From Syntrophotalea carbinolica DSM 2380 (GTDB lineage: Bacteria > Desulfobacterota > Desulfuromonadia > Desulfuromonadales > Syntrophotaleaceae), in NCBI RefSeq assembly GCF_000012885.1, contig NC_007498.2:2170001-2234000 (forward strand): a stretch of 64,000 bases of DNA, written 5' to 3'. Under the pieces are notes generated by a model, which was not told the origin of the DNA, did no database searches, and saw only the letters and a list, made by a program, of their open reading frames with translations. The position numbers and the translations under genes were made by a program. Shown one piece after another: positions 25,202-34,038 of the stretch (its first letter is position 1; the number at the start of each line of letters is the position of its first letter).

Positions 25202-26923
25202 TTATTCTTTATCGCCGGCCTTGTCCATGGCGCCTTTGAAAATGTCCCCAAGATTGGAGGTAGCGCTTTTTTGCGAACCGAGGAAGGCATCGACTTCAGC
25301 CTTTTCCTTCTGGTGCGCAACATGTTTGATAGACAGGGCGATCTTCTTGTCTTCGGTGTCCACATGCAGCACAACGGCCTCGAGGTTATCGCCGACTTTA
25401 GCGAAATCCTTCGGCGAATCGACCTTTTCCTTGCTGATTTCGGACACGTGAATCAGGCCTTCGATCCCTTCCTCGACTTCGAGGAAAATACCGAAATCGG
25501 TTACGGAGGTGACCTTGCCGCTGATCATGGTACCCGGCGCATAGCGGGTGGCGATGGTCTGCCAGGGATCGGAAGCGAGTTGTTTGATACCGAGAGAGAA
25601 ACGTTCGTTCTCCTGATCGATATTCAGCACAACAGCCTTGACCACATCACCCTTTTTGAACAACTCGGAAGGATGCTTGATGCGCTTGGTCCAGGAAAGA
25701 TCCGAGATATGCACCAGACCGTCAATGCCGTCGTCAACGCCGACAAAAATACCGAAGTCGGTGATATTCTTGACCTGACCTTCGATAATGGTTCCGATGG
25801 GGAACTTCTCGCCGATAACTTCCCAGGGATTACGCTCGATCTGCTTGAGACCAAGGGAGATACGACGATTGGACACATCGACAGCCAGCACAACCGATTC
25901 AATATCGTCGCCGATATTGAGGATCTTGCTGGGATGTTTGATACGCTTGGTCCAGCTCATTTCGCTGACGTGAATCAGGCCTTCAACGCCTTCATCCAAT
26001 TCAACGAATGCACCATAATCGGTCAGGCTGACCACCTTACCGGAAACCCTGTTACCGGTAGGATATTTTTCAGCCACGCTCAACCAGGGATCGGCGGTAA
26101 GCTGTTTGAGGCCAAGGGAAACACGCTCTTTTTCGCGATCGAACTTGAGAACCTTGACTTTGATCTTGTCGCCGACGGCAAGCACATCGGAAGGATGCGC
26201 GACGCGACCCCAGGACATATCGGTAATATGCAACAGACCGTCAATGCCGCCAAGATCGATAAATGCGCCGTAATCGGTGAGATTTTTAACCACACCGACG
26301 ACTTCCTGATCTTCCGCCAGCGTCTCAAGGGTGTCCTGACGCAGGGACTCACGCTGTTCTTCCAGCAGTACCCGACGCGACAGCACGATATTACCGCGAC
26401 GCTTATTGAGCTTGATGATCTTGAACTCGAAGGTTTCACCAAGCAGCTTATCCAGGTTGCGGACAGGGCGCAGATCGACCTGGGAACCGGGCAGGAAGGC
26501 GTTGACACCGATGTCTACGGACAGACCGCCCTTGATACGGGCCGCGATACGTCCTTCGACAACAGCGTCTTCTTCCAGGCTGTTCCAGATCTTCTGCCGA
26601 TCGGCTTTCTCCTTCGACAGACTGATCAGGCCGTTTTCGTTTTCACGGCGCTCGAACAGCACATCGATTTTGTCTCCGACCTTGATGTCCACCTGACCGC
26701 TTTCATCAGCGAATTCGGCCAGCGGGATAATACCCTCGGACTTGTACCCGACATCAACGACAACCATGTCACCGTTGATCTGCAGAACAGTGCCTTCGAC
26801 GACATCGCCGACGTTCAGCTCCTTGATGCTGTTTTCAAAAAGCTCACTAAAGCTCTGTTCCATGTCTTCGAATTCATCATCCATGAATTCATCAGTGTTG
26901 TTGTTTTCCTTAGCTTCTACCAT
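25202..26923 (-). CDS. rpsA: 30S ribosomal protein S1
   Basis: A 573-residue protein with six S1 (OB-fold) repeats, the last four nearly alike (for example GNRVSGKVVSLTDYGAFVELDEGVEGLIHVSEMSWTKRIKHPSK and GTIIEGQVKNITDFGIFVGVDDGIDGLVHISDLSWTKRIKHPSE). S1 brings mRNA to the 30S subunit. Length is as in other Proteobacteria. The ATG at 26921-26923 is taken as start (MVEAKENNN), with GGGGG 11 nt upstream; an in-frame TTG six bases earlier is possible. ispH lies just upstream on the same strand, the usual order. Confidence 0.97.
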   Translation of the reverse strand: MVEAKENNNTDEFMDDEFEDMEQSFSELFENSIKELNVGDVVEGTVLQINGDMVVVDVGYKSEGIIPLAEFADESGQVDIKVGDKIDVLFERRENENGLISLSKEKADRQKIWNSLEEDAVVEGRIAARIKGGLSVDIGVNAFLPGSQVDLRPVRNLDKLLGETFEFKIIKLNKRRGNIVLSRRVLLEEQRESLRQDTLETLAEDQEVVGVVKNLTDYGAFIDLGGIDGLLHITDMSWGRVAHPSDVLAVGDKIKVKVLKFDREKERVSLGLKQLTADPWLSVAEKYPTGNRVSGKVVSLTDYGAFVELDEGVEGLIHVSEMSWTKRIKHPSKILNIGDDIESVVLAVDVSNRRISLGLKQIERNPWEVIGEKFPIGTIIEGQVKNITDFGIFVGVDDGIDGLVHISDLSWTKRIKHPSELFKKGDVVKAVVLNIDQENERFSLGIKQLASDPWQTIATRYAPGTMISGKVTSVTDFGIFLEVEEGIEGLIHVSEISKEKVDSPKDFAKVGDNLEAVVLHVDTEDKKIALSIKHVAHQKEKAEVDAFLGSQKSATSNLGDIFKGAMDKAGDKE

Positions 26924-27025
26924 TAACAAACTTACCCCCTAAACGATAATCCTGCCGCCCGGCGACAGCGATGCCCTGAGGTCATCAGCGCAAACATAAC
27001 ACGACAACCTATAAAAAACAAACAT

Positions 27026-27865
27026 TTATTTGGACATGTCGGAGACCCGCTCGACGACCTGATCGATAATCCAGCGCGGCGTGGAAGCCCCGGCGGTAAT
27101 ACCGACGCATTCGACCCCTTCAAACCACCCGTCCTGAATCTGCTCGACCGTTTCGACATGAAAAGTCCGCGGTTGGATTTCCTGGCAGATCTGGGCAAGC
27201 CTGGTGGTATTGGCACTGTTGAAACCACCCACAACCAGCATGAGATCGGCTTCGCAGGCTATTTTACGAGCTTCGTTCTGACGCACGGAAGTTGCATCGC
27301 ATATGGTATTGAATATACGAACTTCCTTACTCTTTCCGAGACAGATATCCGCTATTTGCTGAAGATTCTTAAACGACTGGGTCGTCTGTGCGACAATGCC
27401 CAGTTTGGGCCTGTTGGGCAGACGCTGGGCTTCCTTGCAATCGGCTACGACAAACACTTCACCGCCCCGCGTGTAGGAAATAATGCCCTGCACTTCCGGA
27501 TGGTCCTTTTCGCCGACCAGAACCACCGAATAGCCTTCGTTACAAAGCATGGTGGCATAATCCTGGGCCTTTTTTACGAACGGACAGGTCGCATCCACAA
27601 TCTTCAGTTCGCGATCGTGAATAATGTCGAGTTCCTCGGCCGTTATACCGTGGGAGCGAATAATCACGGCGCCATGATCGATGTCCTCGACCTTGCGGAT
27701 GACCTTGATCCCTTTTTCCTCCAGCTTTTTGACTACCTGCGGCGAATGGATAATGGGACCGAGTGAACAGATGTGCTCAAATTGCTCGGCGGCATCAAAA
27801 GCGAGGTTGGTGGCACGCTTGACGCCAAAACAGAAACCGGCACTATCGGCCAGAATGATCTTCAT
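27026..27865 (-). CDS. ispH: 4-hydroxy-3-methylbut-2-enyl diphosphate reductase IspH
   Basis: A 279-residue [4Fe-4S] enzyme of the last step of the MEP isoprenoid pathway, making IPP and DMAPP from HMBPP. The three cluster cysteines are in DSAGFCFGVKRA, VDATCPFVKKAQ and NTICDATSVRQNEA. TRGGEVFVV and the C-terminal GITAGASTPRWIIDQV are further family marks. The ATG overlaps the cmk stop by 4 nt. It works with dxr at 61.4-62.6 kb. Confidence 0.97.
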   Translation of the reverse strand: MKIILADSAGFCFGVKRATNLAFDAAEQFEHICSLGPIIHSPQVVKKLEEKGIKVIRKVEDIDHGAVIIRSHGITAEELDIIHDRELKIVDATCPFVKKAQDYATMLCNEGYSVVLVGEKDHPEVQGIISYTRGGEVFVVADCKEAQRLPNRPKLGIVAQTTQSFKNLQQIADICLGKSKEVRIFNTICDATSVRQNEARKIACEADLMLVVGGFNSANTTRLAQICQEIQPRTFHVETVEQIQDGWFEGVECVGITAGASTPRWIIDQVVERVSDMSK

Positions 27866-28569
27866 GATGCAGCACCCTCCTTCGACGGATCACAAACCTG
27901 TTGGCGCTCGGCCACAACCTGAAGCATGCGCTCCAGTACCTGGTCGATATTCATGCAAGTCGTATCGATCAACACGGCATCCTCGGCTTGCCGCAATGGG
28001 GCATGCAGGCGGCCGCTGTCGGCAGCATCTCTGGCTTCGACTTCGGCGATGGTTTGATCGAGATCGACATCCATTCCTTTGGCTTTCAGTTCCAGATAAC
28101 GCCGTTTTCCACGTTCCCGGGCGGTGGCGGCCAGGAAAAACTTGACCTCCGCAGACGGGAATACCACGGTACCGATATCCCGGCCTTCCAGCACAACACC
28201 ACCCTGCTCACCCATCTGGCGTTGCAGCCCCAACATGCATTGGCGCACTGTCGGCTGGGCAGAAACCCTGGATGACAACAGACTGATTTCCGGAGTGCGG
28301 ATAGCTTCCGACACATCCTCTCCGTTCAGTAAAACCTTTTCCGTACCATCCTTACGGACAAAGCGGATCTCCATATCGGCACACAGCGCCTGAAGAGATT
28401 TTTCGTCATCCGCTGCCAGCCCGGCACGGTGAGCCGCCAGAGCGACACAACGGTACATGGCTCCGGTGTCTATATTTACGTACCGCAACTGCTGAGCCAA
28501 ACGGCGACTCAGGGTGCTTTTACCGACGCCGGACGGGCCGTCGATGGCTATAATCAACTGCCGATTCAC
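27862..28569 (-). CDS. cmk: Cytidylate kinase
   Basis: A 235-residue kinase that phosphorylates CMP and dCMP. The P-loop AIDGPSGVGKSTLSRRLA is at residues 7-24, followed by NIDTGAMYRCVALAA. The NMP-binding region holds RTPEISLLSSRVSAQPTVR, and GRDIGTVVFPSAEVKFFLAA is a strong family signature. The gene sits between aroA (39-nt gap) and ispH (overlap), a common arrangement in this group. Confidence 0.97.
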   Translation of the reverse strand: MNRQLIIAIDGPSGVGKSTLSRRLAQQLRYVNIDTGAMYRCVALAAHRAGLAADDEKSLQALCADMEIRFVRKDGTEKVLLNGEDVSEAIRTPEISLLSSRVSAQPTVRQCMLGLQRQMGEQGGVVLEGRDIGTVVFPSAEVKFFLAATARERGKRRYLELKAKGMDVDLDQTIAEVEARDAADSGRLHAPLRQAEDAVLIDTTCMNIDQVLERMLQVVAERQQVCDPSKEGAAS

Positions 28570-28608
28570 GAGTGTGGCCTTTCTGACCCTGAAAAACCAA
28601 GGGCGCCT

Positions 28609-29904
28609 TTAATGTTCCCGAACACTGTTGAAGAGTTCCCAAAAACCGGGAAAAGAGGTTGCCGTACATTCAGTATCGGTAACGGTTACCGGAGCGGAGG
28701 CGCGCAATGCCGCCACCGCCATACTCATGCCGATACGATGGTCGCCCAGGGAACTGACCTTAGCTGCGCCAAGAGAAGGTCCGCCGGTGATCACCATGCC
28801 ATCCTCCCGCGGCTCCACCAGAGCACCGAGTGCCCCCATTTGCGAACACATGGATGCGATTCTATCGGTCTCCTTGACGCGCAATTCCCTGGCATCACGA
28901 ATCACGGTCCGGCCTTCGGCAAAAGCGGCTGCAACACTGATAACAGGGAACTCGTCGATGGCACGAGGGATCACGGCGCCACCGATTTCGACACCCTTAA
29001 GGTCACTTGCCTTAACCAGGATATCGGCGACCGGTTCGCCGGAGCAGTCGCGCTCGTTGAGCAGTTCGATGTTGCCGCCCATCTGACGAAGGATATCGAT
29101 AACACCACTGCGGGTCGGATTAACCCCTACCTGTCGTATCAGGAGTTCGGAGCCGGGCACGATCAATGCAGCCACCATAAAAAAGGCTGCCGAAGAGATA
29201 TCCCCGGGCACTATAACCTCGCCCCCTTTAAGACAAGAACCGGGATGCAGGGTCACGCCGCCTTCAAAGGGCCTGACATCGGCACCGAACCAGGTCAACA
29301 TGCGTTCGCTGTGATCTCTGGAACGATGGGGCTCGTGGACCGTCGTCGGGCCTTCGGCGTAAAGTCCACCCAGCAGCAAGGCGGATTTGACCTGCGCGCT
29401 GGCAACGGCAGAGTGATGGGTGATTCCCTGCAGTGTTTTCCCCTGCAATGCCAAAGGCGCATATTCACCGCCGGCCCGACCCAGAATATGAGCGCCCATT
29501 GCGGTCAAAGGGCCAACCACGCGCTTCATGGGGCGTTTACGTAAAAACCGGTCGCCCGTCATAACCGAGAAAAACTGCTGGCCCGCCAACAGGCCGGTCA
29601 TTAAACGCATGGTGGTTCCGGAATTGCCGCAATCGATAACGTCCTGAGGTTCCTGCAAACCATGCAAACCGCGACCGGCAATACGCAACGCGCCGTCGCC
29701 ATCCTCGCAGAAAGCCACGCCCATAGATCGAAAGGCCTCCAGAGTGGCTAAATTATCCTCGCCGCGCAAAAGCCCGCGCACCACGGTCTCACCCTCACCC
29801 AGCGCACCAAGCATAATGGCCCGATGCGAAATAGACTTATCTCCGGGAACCTGCACTTCGCCAACCAATCGGCCGCCGGGTTTTATTACCTGATTTTCAC
29901 TCAT
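28609..29904 (-). CDS. aroA: 3-phosphoshikimate 1-carboxyvinyltransferase (EPSP synthase)
   Basis: A 431-residue enzyme of the shikimate pathway that joins PEP to shikimate-3-phosphate. Substrate-binding motifs VPGDKSISHRAIMLGALGEG, CGNSGTTMRLMTGLLAG and RKRPMKRVVGPLTAMGA are intact. The wording of these motifs is closer to the Bacillus (class II) type than to E. coli. The ATG at 29902-29904 (MSENQVIK) is preceded by AGGGG, so an upstream in-frame start is less likely. It follows tyrA and precedes cmk. Confidence 0.96.
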   Translation of the reverse strand: MSENQVIKPGGRLVGEVQVPGDKSISHRAIMLGALGEGETVVRGLLRGEDNLATLEAFRSMGVAFCEDGDGALRIAGRGLHGLQEPQDVIDCGNSGTTMRLMTGLLAGQQFFSVMTGDRFLRKRPMKRVVGPLTAMGAHILGRAGGEYAPLALQGKTLQGITHHSAVASAQVKSALLLGGLYAEGPTTVHEPHRSRDHSERMLTWFGADVRPFEGGVTLHPGSCLKGGEVIVPGDISSAAFFMVAALIVPGSELLIRQVGVNPTRSGVIDILRQMGGNIELLNERDCSGEPVADILVKASDLKGVEIGGAVIPRAIDEFPVISVAAAFAEGRTVIRDARELRVKETDRIASMCSQMGALGALVEPREDGMVITGGPSLGAAKVSSLGDHRIGMSMAVAALRASAPVTVTDTECTATSFPGFWELFNSVREH

Positions 29905-29949
29905 TGTTTCCCCTAACATTCATACAATCGAATTGTTCAGCCAGGCACG

Positions 29950-30816
29950 TTATACGATGGCATCCCGACGCTGCTTGGACCGTAGGAAAAAGTCGTATAG
30001 CGCCTCACCGTTGCCCTGACAAATATCGCGCTTGACCTCTGCCAGACTGTGCTCGAAAGTCTCGAGGACTTCCAGCAAAGCAACCCGGTTACTCAGAGCG
30101 ATATCCCGCCACATGGTCGGATCGGAAGATGCGATGCGCGTAAAATCACGGAATCCCCCGGCGGAATAGTTGAGGATATTCTCATTCTCACCACCGCAAT
30201 TGGCCACGGCATCGACCAGTGCATAAGCCACCATATGCGGCAGATGGCTGATGCCGGCAAGCACGCGGTCGTGTTTTTCCGGTGTCATCACGACCACCTC
30301 GCTGCCGGCAGCCTGCCAGAGAGATTTGATCAGCTCCAGAGCCTGGCCATCGGTACGCGAGGTCGGCGTAAGAATACAACGGCGTCCCCGATAAAGAGAG
30401 GCAAATGCAGCCGCTGCGCCGCTTTGTTCAGTACCGGCTACCGGATGTCCGGGCACAAACTGGATATCCTCGCGCAACAGAGGTTCTATCGCGCAGATGA
30501 CTTCGGCCTTGACGCTGCCGCCGTCCGTCAACACGGAACCGGGTTTCATATGCGGGATAACCTCGGCCGCTACTTTGGCCAGGGTCTGCACCGGCGTTGC
30601 CAGAAAAACCACATCCGCGCCGGCCACACCCTCGGCCAGGGAATGAGTGAACGCGTCGACCACGCCCTTTTTGAGGGCCGTTTCGAGATTGGCACGGCCA
30701 CGGCCGATACCGACAACCTCGCCGACCAGGCCGGCCTCCTTGAGGGCCAGGGCGAAGGATCCTCCGATCAACCCGACACCGACCACGGCTAATTTGGGAA
30801 TAAAAAAATCCGACAT
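29950..30816 (-). CDS. tyrA: Prephenate dehydrogenase
   Basis: A 288-residue NAD(P)-dependent enzyme for tyrosine synthesis. The Rossmann motif AVVGVGLIGGSFALALKEAG opens the protein; HPVAGTEQSGAAAA carries the catalytic His; the C-terminal helical domain has HDRVLAGISHLPHMVAYALV and AGGFRDFTRIASSDPTMWRDI. No ACT or chorismate mutase domain is fused to it. It follows pheA and precedes aroA, forming the aromatic amino acid part of the operon. Confidence 0.96.
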   Translation of the reverse strand: MSDFFIPKLAVVGVGLIGGSFALALKEAGLVGEVVGIGRGRANLETALKKGVVDAFTHSLAEGVAGADVVFLATPVQTLAKVAAEVIPHMKPGSVLTDGGSVKAEVICAIEPLLREDIQFVPGHPVAGTEQSGAAAAFASLYRGRRCILTPTSRTDGQALELIKSLWQAAGSEVVVMTPEKHDRVLAGISHLPHMVAYALVDAVANCGGENENILNYSAGGFRDFTRIASSDPTMWRDIALSNRVALLEVLETFEHSLAEVKRDICQGNGEALYDFFLRSKQRRDAIV

Positions 30817-30859
30817 GTTAGCTATCTATACCTTGATTGAAATGAACTCACATTCAGCG

Positions 30860-31948
30860 TCAACGACAGCGGGGATAGGAACCGAGCACCTTGAAAGAGC
30901 GGCAGCAAGCCTGCAGGTCTTCCAGCGCCTCAGCGACGGCGGCATCTTCAACATGCCCTTCCAGATCGAGGAAAAAGATATACTCCCACGCCTTGGTTTT
31001 AATGGGGCGGCTTTCGATTTTGGAAAGATTGATACCGCGTTTATTGAAAGGCCCAAGCATCCGGCAAAGGACTCCGGGCTCATCCGCGACAATGAACAGT
31101 ACCGAGGTTTTATCATGTCCGGTAGGAGACGTAAGCTGCCGCCCTACGACAAGGAAGCGCGTGAGGTTGTTGGTGTTGTCCTGAATCTTGGGCTTGACGA
31201 TGCGCAATCCGTAAAGGGAAGCCGCAATTTCGCTGGCGATGGCGGCAACGCTGGAATCCTCCGCCGCCTGGCGTGCCGCCATAGCGGTACTCGATGCATC
31301 GACCAACGGTACATCTGGCAGATTTTCCTCCAGCCAATGACGGCATTGCGCCAAAGCCTGGGGATGCGACAGCACCTTTTCGATATCTTCCATCTTTCCG
31401 GAAAGAGAAAGCAGATCGTGGGAAATCTCCAGAAGAATCTCCGCATTGATTTTAAGATCGGACTCGACAAACATATCGAGGGTATGGGACACAATGCCCT
31501 CGGTGGTATTTTCGACCGGGACCACGCCGTAGTCGGCGCGCCCGCGACGCACCTCTTCGAATACTGCCGGGATACTTTTCTGCGCCACCAGCTGTGCAGA
31601 AAAACCGAACTGTTTTTGAGCCGCCTGATGGGTGAATGTTGCCGAGGGCCCGAAAAAGGCCACCTTCATGGGCTGCTCAAGGGACAGCGACGCGGAAATA
31701 ATCTCCCTGTACACACGGCGGATAGCTTCAGACGGGAACGGGCCGCTATTCCGGGCGATAAGACGCTCGAATACAGCCAGTTCGCGGCCGGGGTTATAGA
31801 ATTCCAGCCCCTGCCCGGCCTTGGCGTGGCCGATGTCCTGGGCGACACGCGCCCTTTCATTGAGCAGATCCAAAATCTCGTCATCGATGGTATCGATTTT
31901 GTGACGCAATTTCGACAAAACTTCCAGATCTTTTTTTTCCATGGTCAC
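30860..31948 (-). CDS. pheA: Bifunctional chorismate mutase/prephenate dehydratase (P-protein)
   Basis: A 362-residue enzyme for phenylalanine synthesis. Residues 1-90 are an AroQ chorismate mutase (LSKLRHKIDTIDDEILDLLNERARVAQDIGHAK). Prephenate dehydratase follows (VAFFGPSATFTHQAA, then VPVENTTEGIVSHTLDM, and NNLTRFLVVG with the catalytic Thr-Arg-Phe). A C-terminal ACT domain with the ESRPIKTKAWEYIFFLDLEGH motif probably senses phenylalanine. It is the first gene of the pheA-tyrA-aroA-cmk-ispH-rpsA run. A weak promoter (TTGCTT, 17 nt, TAATCT near 32002-31974) is possible. Confidence 0.96.
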   Translation of the reverse strand: MTMEKKDLEVLSKLRHKIDTIDDEILDLLNERARVAQDIGHAKAGQGLEFYNPGRELAVFERLIARNSGPFPSEAIRRVYREIISASLSLEQPMKVAFFGPSATFTHQAAQKQFGFSAQLVAQKSIPAVFEEVRRGRADYGVVPVENTTEGIVSHTLDMFVESDLKINAEILLEISHDLLSLSGKMEDIEKVLSHPQALAQCRHWLEENLPDVPLVDASSTAMAARQAAEDSSVAAIASEIAASLYGLRIVKPKIQDNTNNLTRFLVVGRQLTSPTGHDKTSVLFIVADEPGVLCRMLGPFNKRGINLSKIESRPIKTKAWEYIFFLDLEGHVEDAAVAEALEDLQACCRSFKVLGSYPRCR

Positions 31949-32044
31949 CCCATCCCTTAAAATTTGGCCTGAAAGATTAGCCTATTCATGCATAAAAAGC
32001 AAACGAAAGCCTGCGTTGCGCCCTGACGCCCTTCTGCTAAATCC

Positions 32045-32073
32045 TTGACCGGCCACGATCCAGGGATTACACT
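32045..32073 (+). promoter_or_regulatory. Promoter of the aminotransferase gene
   Basis: TTGACC (32045-32050), 17-nt spacer, TACACT (32068-32073), 44 nt upstream of the ATG. The region is divergent from pheA. Confidence 0.65.
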
Positions 32074-32116
32074 ACGGCGTATACCATCGCAGGTGTATTT
32101 TTCTCACGGAGGGATC

Positions 32117-33307
32117 ATGGCAATTTCCACCAAAGTTTCCGGCTTTATCGAACGGGCATCCTGGATTCGTAAAATGTTTGAAGAAGGTTCGCGCCTTAAG
32201 GCTATCTATGGCGAAGACCAGGTCTTTGATTTCACCCTCGGCAACCCCTCGACAGAGCCGCCGAAGGCCTTCAACAAGGCGTTGCAGGAACTGGCCCTGA
32301 ATCCGCAACCGGGCATGCACCGTTACATGAACAACGCCGGCTACCCGGAAACCCGCGAGGCCGTGGCCCGCCATCTGTCGAAGGTGGCCCAGTCTCCGGT
32401 TGAAGCCGGCCATATCATCATGACCTGCGGTGCAGGCGGGGCCTTGAATGTAACTCTCAAAACCATCCTCGACCCGGGCGACGAAGTCATTATTCTGGCC
32501 CCTTATTTTGTCGAATACATTTTCTACGTCGATAATCATGGCGGTACAACCAAAACCGTGCCTACCCGCAAAGACAGCTTCCAACTCGACATAGATGCCA
32601 TTGAAGCTGCCATCGGCCCCAAGACCAGGGCCATTATCATTAATTCGCCCAACAACCCCACCGGAGTCATCTATCCGCCCGAAGACCTGCAGACTCTTGG
32701 CGACATGCTGGAACGCAAGCAACAGGAATTGGACCGTACCCTGTTTGTGCTGTCCGATGAACCGTACGCTCGTTTGAGCTACGACCATGCCGAGGTACCC
32801 TGCATCTTCTCCCATGTGCGGAATGCGGTTATTGTGACATCCCACTCCAAAGACCTGGCCCTGCCGGGTGAACGCATCGGGTACCTGGCCGCCAATCCAG
32901 CCATGGATGAGGTGCAGAAATTCATGGAAGGAGCGATTTTCTGTAACCGTGTCCTGGGGTTTGTCAATGCTCCGGCCCTCATGCAGCGACTGGTTGCCGG
33001 GTTGCAGGACGAAAGCGTAGATATCGCCGACTATCAGGCCAAGCGGGATGTCCTCTACAACCACCTCAGCGCGCTCGGCTTTCGCATGGTCAAGCCCCAG
33101 GGCGGCTTTTACCTGTTTCCCGAATCCCCCATGGAAGATGACGTGGCCTTTGCCCGCCTGACCCAGGAACACCGGGTGCTGGTCGTTCCCGGACAAGGTT
33201 TCGGCACCCCGGGTTATTTCCGTATCGCCTATTGCATCCCCATGGAAACCATCCAGGCAAGTCTGCCCGCCTGGGAAAAAATCGCACGCGATACCGGCCT
33301 CTGCTGA
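32117..33307 (+). CDS. Class I/II PLP-dependent aminotransferase
   Basis: A 396-residue fold-type I aminotransferase. FTLGNPSTEPPKAF near the N-terminus, NSPNNPTGVIYPPED, a DEPYARLSYD loop, and the PLP-lysine in SHSKDLALPGERIGYLA are all present. It resembles the aspartate/aromatic aminotransferase group; the substrate is not decidable here. Its divergence from pheA-tyrA hints at transamination of phenylpyruvate or hydroxyphenylpyruvate (inference). The ATG at 32117 has GGAGGG about 5 nt upstream. It is monocistronic, with its own promoter and terminator. Confidence 0.9.
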   Translation: MAISTKVSGFIERASWIRKMFEEGSRLKAIYGEDQVFDFTLGNPSTEPPKAFNKALQELALNPQPGMHRYMNNAGYPETREAVARHLSKVAQSPVEAGHIIMTCGAGGALNVTLKTILDPGDEVIILAPYFVEYIFYVDNHGGTTKTVPTRKDSFQLDIDAIEAAIGPKTRAIIINSPNNPTGVIYPPEDLQTLGDMLERKQQELDRTLFVLSDEPYARLSYDHAEVPCIFSHVRNAVIVTSHSKDLALPGERIGYLAANPAMDEVQKFMEGAIFCNRVLGFVNAPALMQRLVAGLQDESVDIADYQAKRDVLYNHLSALGFRMVKPQGGFYLFPESPMEDDVAFARLTQEHRVLVVPGQGFGTPGYFRIAYCIPMETIQASLPAWEKIARDTGLC

Positions 33308-33330
33308 TCCGTGCCGTCCTGAACCTACGA

Positions 33331-33361
33331 AGCCCGGCGGATTTTATCCCCGGGCTTTTTT
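33331..33361 (+). terminator. Intrinsic terminator of the aminotransferase gene
   Basis: GCCCGG (33332-33337), with an inner GGA/TCC extension, pairs with CCGGGC (33350-33355), followed by six T. Confidence 0.75.
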
Positions 33362-33393
33362 CATATGGAGTCCGCTTTTACGGCTTCAAGAAT

Positions 33394-33945
33394 TCAATGA
33401 CGCCATTTGATGGAACACCCCATGGAGGGCGATTGAACTTCCAGACACGGCGCACCGTGTACAAGCGCTTCCATGGCGTCCCTGAGATTGTGCCGGGTCA
33501 CCTTCCCCTCATCCTTCCAATTGTCATCGATACGACCATGATACACAAGAAACCCCGCGGCATCGAACAAGTAGGGGTCCGGCGTGCATTGCGCGGCAAA
33601 ATCGCGTGCAACCTGCTGCGTGTCATCCACGAGATAAGGAAAATCGATCTGCAACGCGGCGATTTTCCGTTTCATTGCCGAAGGCGCATCCTCGGGATAG
33701 TCAGGGTGGATATTGCTGTTAATGGCCACGCAGGCTATACCACGCGATTTGAACTCGGCAGCCAAAGCGACAAGCCTGGGCCATTGGGCATTGGCATAGG
33801 GGCAGTGATTGCAGCTGAACACCACCAGCAATCCCTTGCGTCCGAACAATTCATCACTGCCGAAAAGATGCCCGTAGGGATCCTTGAGACGGAATGCCGG
33901 CATGGCGCTGCCAATGGGCATATCTTGCGAATAAACCAGGGACAT
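33394..33945 (-). CDS. Thioredoxin-fold (AhpC/TSA-like) protein
   Basis: A 183-residue redoxin. The CNHCPYANAQWPRL motif (CxxC) at about residues 45-58 follows a typical strand (KGLLVVFS). FKSRGIACVAINSN, YLVDDTQQVARDFAAQCTPDPYLFD and the conserved cis-Pro region complete the fold. It belongs to the thioredoxin family protein group often annotated as thiol-disulfide or peroxiredoxin-like; the electron partner is unknown. No signal peptide is present, so it is cytosolic. It follows recJ by 93 nt. Confidence 0.88.
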   Translation of the reverse strand: MSLVYSQDMPIGSAMPAFRLKDPYGHLFGSDELFGRKGLLVVFSCNHCPYANAQWPRLVALAAEFKSRGIACVAINSNIHPDYPEDAPSAMKRKIAALQIDFPYLVDDTQQVARDFAAQCTPDPYLFDAAGFLVYHGRIDDNWKDEGKVTRHNLRDAMEALVHGAPCLEVQSPSMGCSIKWRH

Positions 33946-34038
33946 AACACCACCTCCCTTGCGGAAAAGATTATTCGTCCCTGATATGATAACGCATCAC
34001 GCCGGAATGAAAACCGGCAGGAAGGGTAAGATGCGGAT

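Noticed and set aside
25271-26926. 551-residue open frame antisense to rpsA
   Set aside because: It mirrors rpsA codons, has a repetitive low-likelihood composition and no ribosome site; S1 on the other strand is certain.
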